Source of the DNA: Acidobacteriota bacterium
GTDB lineage: Bacteria > Acidobacteriota > Terriglobia > Terriglobales > Acidobacteriaceae
Reading direction: 5' to 3'
Length of the DNA: 64,000 nt
Assembly (NCBI GenBank): GCA_013289875.1
Contig: JABCZC010000002.1
Location: forward strand, 1-64,000
This document shows positions 59,957-64,000 of the stretch, piece after piece. The notes under the pieces were generated by a model, which worked only from the letters and a program-made list of their open reading frames with translations, was not told the origin of the DNA and made no database searches. Numbering within the stretch: the first letter of the stretch is position 1; each line of letters opens with the position of its first letter. The position numbers and the translations under genes are program-made.

Positions 59957-62089
59957 TCAACTGCCAGCCGGTTTGGAATATGGATCATCTCCCGGAAAGG
60001 TGGGCGCTGTGGGCGCGGCGGGAGGATCCGGGCTCTGCGGCATGCCTGGCGATCCGGGAATAGCAGCCCCGCCGCTGTTAATCATCACCAGCGTGCCCTG
60101 AATAATCACACCGGTGGGCCCCACGGAAACGAAGCCGCCGGGTCCGGAAAGGCACACATTCATCCCGGCTTCGATAACGACATTCATGCCTCCCTTGATG
60201 TGGACTTCCTGGCCGGAATCAACCACGTAAAGCATGCCGGACTTGTTGAACTGGTTCTCTCCAACCTGGAGCGAATAGTTCGTCCCAATCTTCTCGTTGA
60301 GATTCTGGCCAACGTTGATGTTCGAGTTCTGGCCGATGCTCTCCATGTAATTGCCCTTGACGTTCCGGTCAGCTTCGCCATCGATCTCGTGCACTTGCTT
60401 CCCTTTCACGAGCAGGTGCGAGTCTCCGTCCACCTCCTCAAACTGATTGGAGGTGATTTTTGTGTGTTGTTCATTGCCGACGAGGGTGTGCCAGTCGTGT
60501 TCGACGTGCAGGTCGTAGTCCCGCTCGGCATTCATGTAGATCTGCTCTTTGCCCTTCAGGTCTTCAAAGCGAAGTTCGTTGGCATTGGCCGCGCCGCCGT
60601 TCTTGGAGCTTCGAGTGAGAACGCCGGAGAGGGTATACTGGCCCGCCGGATCGTACTTGGGCATGTTGACGCCGTTATATACGGAGCCGACCACAATGGG
60701 CTGATCGGGATCGCCCTCCATGAAGTCGATCAGAACTTCATCGTCGACACGCGGCCAAAAATAGGTTCCCCAGCCTTTGCCCGCCCAGCTTTGCGCGACC
60801 CGAAGGAGCGTGTTATCCGGGGTATTGGGCTTGCGCTGGCGGTCCCACCAGAACTGCACGTTAACGCGGCCGTACTTGTCCATGAAGGAGTCTTCACCGG
60901 AATTCACGACGACCTTGCCGGTATGCATGCCATTGACTACGGGCTTTTCCGTCTTGATCGGAGGCCGGTAAGGGATGGAAAAAGGGATCGCTGTAAACGT
61001 GTTGGCGTAGGGGACCTGTGGACTCGTCGTTCGCGCCCGATAGGAGGGCATTTGCCGCACGTTGTGCTCGACTCGGGTGACAAGATACTTGGTGTTCAAG
61101 CTGGACTGCGGGTGTTTTGTAAGCTCGAAGCTGTAGCCTGTCTGCAGGCTGATGGCGTTCGAATCGCCCTCGACGATCACGGTGCCGGCGTCGCTGCTGT
61201 CTCTGCGCATATTCATGAAGAACGACGCCAGATCGCTGATCTTCGGATCCGATCCCTCCTTCTTCAGATAGGCCGCAGCGCTGTCGGCGTAGTCGTACTT
61301 CTCGTTGCCGTTCGTGCCCAGGGGGCCTTTCGTCGCCGCCTTTGTTCCTGGGTCCGGCACAGTTTTGTACTTGATAAAGCTGTAGTCCCAAATGGTGTGG
61401 TTGCCGGTGACCAAGGTCGACTTCGAGATGAAATTCTTTACGACGAAATCGTAGAAACCCTCGGTATCCTTTGGCTGTGGCGCATAACGAAACGAGCTTT
61501 GAATCGCACAGGCGCTCAGCTTGCTGGAAGTATCCTGCAAGGTGAAGGTGTGATCGTCCTGCGTGTGCTTGAAGTAGTAGAGGATTCCGTGCTGCTCCAT
61601 GAGCCGCGAAATGAAGTTGAAATCCGTCTCGCGATATTGCGTGCAGTACTCCATAGGCGTGTAGCTATTCGACGTTTCGACGGCGGGGCTGATCTTGTAT
61701 GGGCTCAGTACTGCCTTTATCACATCCGTGACGGTCTGGTTCTGGAAAACGCGCGTGTTCTTGTTGAGAGTGAGCACCCATAGATTCGGAACAATGTACG
61801 CGCGATAATTGTGGAACTCCTCGTCGCCTCCGTTCATTTCAAAACTGGAGACAAAGCCGTTAATGCAGCGCTTTGTTCCTGAGTCGTTCGCCTGTATGGC
61901 GACGCACACCTTTTGACCAACAATGCTCTTGGGGTCGATCGATCTGTCGGCAGTTGCCAGAAGATCCAACTGATAGAAGAAGAGTTCCGAGATGCCCTCC
62001 ACGCCGGCGATATGTTCCGGCAGAAGGACGTCCTTGCCCAGAGGACTGGTGAAGTTGAGCAGACGATCCGTTTGTCCAAATGTGCCCAT
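59957..62089 (-). CDS. vgrG: Type VI secretion system spike protein VgrG (TssI)
   Basis: Trimeric needle-tip protein, 710 residues. The gp27-like part (about 1-390) begins LLNFTSPLGKDVLLPEHIAG and contains CTQYRETDFNFISRLMEQHG, the VgrG hallmark. The gp5-like OB-fold carries VNVQFWWDRQRKPN, RVAQSWAGKGWGTYFWPRV and FMEGDPDQPIVVGSVYNG. A repetitive beta-helix (NVGQNLNEKIGTNYSLQVGEN) follows. The last 40 residues are Pro-rich and not an obvious effector domain. It sits 93 bp after the ClpV gene and 24 bp before the PAAR gene. Confidence 0.95.
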   Translation of the reverse strand: MGTFGQTDRLLNFTSPLGKDVLLPEHIAGVEGISELFFYQLDLLATADRSIDPKSIVGQKVCVAIQANDSGTKRCINGFVSSFEMNGGDEEFHNYRAYIVPNLWVLTLNKNTRVFQNQTVTDVIKAVLSPYKISPAVETSNSYTPMEYCTQYRETDFNFISRLMEQHGILYYFKHTQDDHTFTLQDTSSKLSACAIQSSFRYAPQPKDTEGFYDFVVKNFISKSTLVTGNHTIWDYSFIKYKTVPDPGTKAATKGPLGTNGNEKYDYADSAAAYLKKEGSDPKISDLASFFMNMRRDSSDAGTVIVEGDSNAISLQTGYSFELTKHPQSSLNTKYLVTRVEHNVRQMPSYRARTTSPQVPYANTFTAIPFSIPYRPPIKTEKPVVNGMHTGKVVVNSGEDSFMDKYGRVNVQFWWDRQRKPNTPDNTLLRVAQSWAGKGWGTYFWPRVDDEVLIDFMEGDPDQPIVVGSVYNGVNMPKYDPAGQYTLSGVLTRSSKNGGAANANELRFEDLKGKEQIYMNAERDYDLHVEHDWHTLVGNEQHTKITSNQFEEVDGDSHLLVKGKQVHEIDGEADRNVKGNYMESIGQNSNINVGQNLNEKIGTNYSLQVGENQFNKSGMLYVVDSGQEVHIKGGMNVVIEAGMNVCLSGPGGFVSVGPTGVIIQGTLVMINSGGAAIPGSPGMPQSPDPPAAPTAPTFPGDDPYSKPAGS

Positions 62090-62182
62090 ACTGGCCTGCC
62101 AGAACCTTCTTATTGTGAATACGCAGAGGCGAGAGTTTCACCGCCGTCCATTGTGCATCGCTGAATCGCCAATCGCGAGGGA

Positions 62183-64000
62183 CTACCAATCATAGGTGAA
62201 TCGGCCCTCCGAAGACACGCCAACCTGCACTCGCTCCGTCGGAGTTTCTTCCGCCATGCGAGCCAACACCTGCCGCGAAATCTCCGGCAGCATGGTATTC
62301 GAGAGGATGTTGTCGACATTGCGCGCCCCGCTTTCGACTTCCGTGCATCGTTTGGCGACTTCTTCCAGCACGGAGTCGTCATAGGTCAGCGCAATCTTGT
62401 GGGTTTCGTTCAGACGGCGCTGAATCTTGCCGATCTTCAGCCGGATGATTTGCTTGAGCGCTTCGTCGCGCACCGGAAAATACGGAACGATGATCATGCG
62501 TCCCAGGAATGCCGGCTTGAATATCTTGTTCAGCTCGGGCTTGATGGCGAGCGTCAGACCCTCGCTGTCTGGCATGGTTTCCTTGTCGGCGGTGAGCTTC
62601 ATTAGCGTGTCGGTGCCCGCGTTGCTGGTGAGGATGAGGATCGTGTTCTTGAAGTCGATGGAGCGGCCTTCTCCATCTTCCAGATTTCCCTTGTCGAAAA
62701 CCTGGTAGAAAAGCTCCAGCACATCGGGGTGAGCCTTCTCGACCTCATCCAGCAGCACGACCGAATAAGGACGGCGGCGCACGGCTTCAGTGAGTACGCC
62801 GCCTTCGCCGTAGCCCACGTATCCCGGAGGCGAGCCCTTGAGGGTGGAGACGGTATGCGCTTCCTGAAATTCCGACATATTGATTGTGATCAGATTGCGC
62901 TCGCCGCCATAAAGCAGATCGGAAAGCGCCAGTGCCGTCTCCGTTTTTCCGACGCCGCTCGGCCCGACCAGCATGAAGACGCCGACCGGCTTGCCGGGAT
63001 CGTCGAGACGGGCGCGCGAAGTGATGATGCGCTGCGCGATGGCGGCGAGCGCGTGATCCTGGCCGATGACGCGCTTGCGCAGATGACCGTCCAGTTCCAG
63101 CACGGCAGCGATTTCATCCTTCACCATCTTGCCGAGGGGAATGCCGGTCCAGGCGGAAATGACTTCGCCGACGATGCGCTCATCGACGCAGACGTGCATG
63201 AGCGGATTTTCGCCCTGTATTTTTGCGAGTTCGTCTTCGAGCGCCTGTAGCGCTTCAATCGACGGCTTTACTTCGTCACCTTCGGCCGTCACCGTCTCTG
63301 CGCCGGATTCGAGGGCTTCGCGCATGGCACGTATGCGCCTGACCAGCTCGACTTCCTGCTCCCACTGGGTCTTGAGTTTCGCCAGATTCGCCTCGGTGGC
63401 GGCAAGCTGCTCCTCGATCGCGGCGAGTCGTTCAGCGTGATCTTCGCCGACGGTGCTTTCCCGCTCGAGAATCCGCTTCTGCACCTTGAGGTCGTCGATG
63501 CGGCGCATGGCATCTTCAATCGCCGGAGGAATCGTGTTCTGTCCAAGCGAGAGACGCGCGCACGCGGTATCGAGTACGCTGACAGCTTTATCGGGCAACT
63601 GCCGTCCAGCCAGGTAGCGATGTGACAGCTTCACAGTCGAGCTGACGGCCTCGTCGAGAATACGCAGACTGTGGTGCTTCTCAAGAGCCGCAACAATGCC
63701 GCGCAGCATGGTACCGCATTGCTCTTCGCTCGGCTCTTCCACCTTGACAACCTGGAAGCGCCGCGCAAGCGCCGCATCTTTTTCGAAATATTTCTTGTAC
63801 TCGGACCAGGTCGTCGCGGCGATAGTGCGTAGTTCGCCGCGCGCCAATGCAGGCTTCAGCATGTTGGCGGCATCATTCTGGCCTGCCTGCCCGCCTGCGC
63901 CGATCATGGTGTGGGCTTCATCGATGAAAAGAATGATGGGATGCGGTGAGGATTTGACCTCATTGATAAGTCCCTTCAGGCGGTTCTCGAATTCTCCTTT
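62183..64000 (-). CDS. clpV: Type VI secretion ATPase ClpV (TssH), N-terminal part outside the window
   Basis: AAA+ unfoldase of the ClpB/ClpV family that disassembles contracted T6SS sheaths. 605 C-terminal residues are present and the frame is open to the right edge. It enters within the first ATPase domain ([20 protein letters not shown] is Walker B1), continues with the arginine-finger region [13 protein letters not shown], a middle coiled-coil (about residues 165-225 of the visible part), and the second ATPase domain with Walker [15 protein letters not shown] and Walker [31 protein letters not shown] is of ClpV rather than ClpB style. Adjacent vgrG and PAAR genes support TssH. Confidence 0.93.
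   Translation of the reverse strand, partial: KGEFENRLKGLINEVKSSPHPIILFIDEAHTMIGAGGQAGQNDAANMLKPALARGELRTIAATTWSEYKKYFEKDAALARRFQVVKVEEPSEEQCGTMLRGIVAALEKHHSLRILDEAVSSTVKLSHRYLAGRQLPDKAVSVLDTACARLSLGQNTIPPAIEDAMRRIDDLKVQKRILERESTVGEDHAERLAAIEEQLAATEANLAKLKTQWEQEVELVRRIRAMREALESGAETVTAEGDEVKPSIEALQALEDELAKIQGENPLMHVCVDERIVGEVISAWTGIPLGKMVKDEIAAVLELDGHLRKRVIGQDHALAAIAQRIITSRARLDDPGKPVGVFMLVGPSGVGKTETALALSDLLYGGERNLITINMSEFQEAHTVSTLKGSPPGYVGYGEGGVLTEAVRRRPYSVVLLDEVEKAHPDVLELFYQVFDKGNLEDGEGRSIDFKNTILILTSNAGTDTLMKLTADKETMPDSEGLTLAIKPELNKIFKPAFLGRMIIVPYFPVRDEALKQIIRLKIGKIQRRLNETHKIALTYDDSVLEEVAKRCTEVESGARNVDNILSNTMLPEISRQVLARMAEETPTERVQVGVSSEGRFTYDW

Noticed and set aside
59225-61783. 852-codon plus-strand open frame opposite vgrG
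   Set aside because: It is antisense to clearly recognisable VgrG and PAAR genes and its translation has no domain character. Long antisense frames are common in GC-rich coding DNA.
1-64000. tRNA, rRNA, transposase, integrase or phage genes
   Set aside because: None recognised on either strand by motif reading; a covariance-model search could still find a tRNA I missed.

Overview
The window reads as a chromosomal segment of an acidobacterium (Acidobacteriota, probably class Terriglobia, family Acidobacteriaceae). This is inferred from gene content, not from a database search. The pointers are a very large secreted S53 peptidase with Ig-like repeats, a short secreted protein rich in PYGYYGP motifs, hopanoid genes with the HpnC/HpnD/HpnE route to squalene, a tricorn-like protease, a diderm cell envelope (TolC, NagZ, T6SS) and high coding GC. 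The stretch is densely coding. I saw no rRNA, tRNA, CRISPR array, transposase or prophage.

Layout. 1-5.2 kb (minus): S53 endopeptidase, cut by the left edge. 5.8-7.2 kb: a DUF4239-like membrane protein and a short AI-2E-type permease. 7.2-11.5 kb (minus): a periplasmic-type xanthine dehydrogenase/aldehyde oxidoreductase operon (Fe-S, Mo, FAD subunits) followed by a small Cys-containing protein. 11.7-13.2 kb (plus): purQ and a CpsB-type phosphatase. 13.3-19.9 kb (minus): a four-gene set of tricorn-like protease, MFS transporter, HpnB-like glycosyltransferase and SDR. 20.1-24.4 kb: queF, then an MFP-TPR-TolC set without a pump.

24.4-37.1 kb is hopanoid territory. It holds hpnJ and a pair of four-helix DMT proteins on plus. 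On minus is an operon hpnA-hpnG-MDR-MDR-hpnC-hpnD-hpnE-GH15. A radical SAM/SPASM gene is divergent from hpnA. HpnC, HpnD and HpnE make squalene from farnesyl diphosphate. HpnG acts on the C35 side chain and HpnJ on the cyclitol-ether head group. Squalene-hopene cyclase, HpnH, HpnI and HpnK are not in the window. The two zinc medium-chain dehydrogenases inside the operon are the most interesting unassigned genes.

37.2-46.6 kb: small secreted protein, VOC protein, inositol-3-phosphate synthase, DedA protein, HemQ, endonuclease III, and a minus-strand heme operon (CcsA/HemX-like, hemA, hemC, hemD) with a FitAB-type toxin-antitoxin pair placed between hemC and hemD. 46.9-53.3 kb (plus): mutS-nagZ-anmK-lipoprotein binding protein, every junction overlapping. 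53.5-58.6 kb: methyltransferase, a GH2 exo-glucosaminidase-like enzyme and a UDP-sugar dehydrogenase. 58.7-64 kb (minus): a type VI secretion block (ClpV, VgrG, PAAR, small DcrB-like protein) that runs off the right edge.
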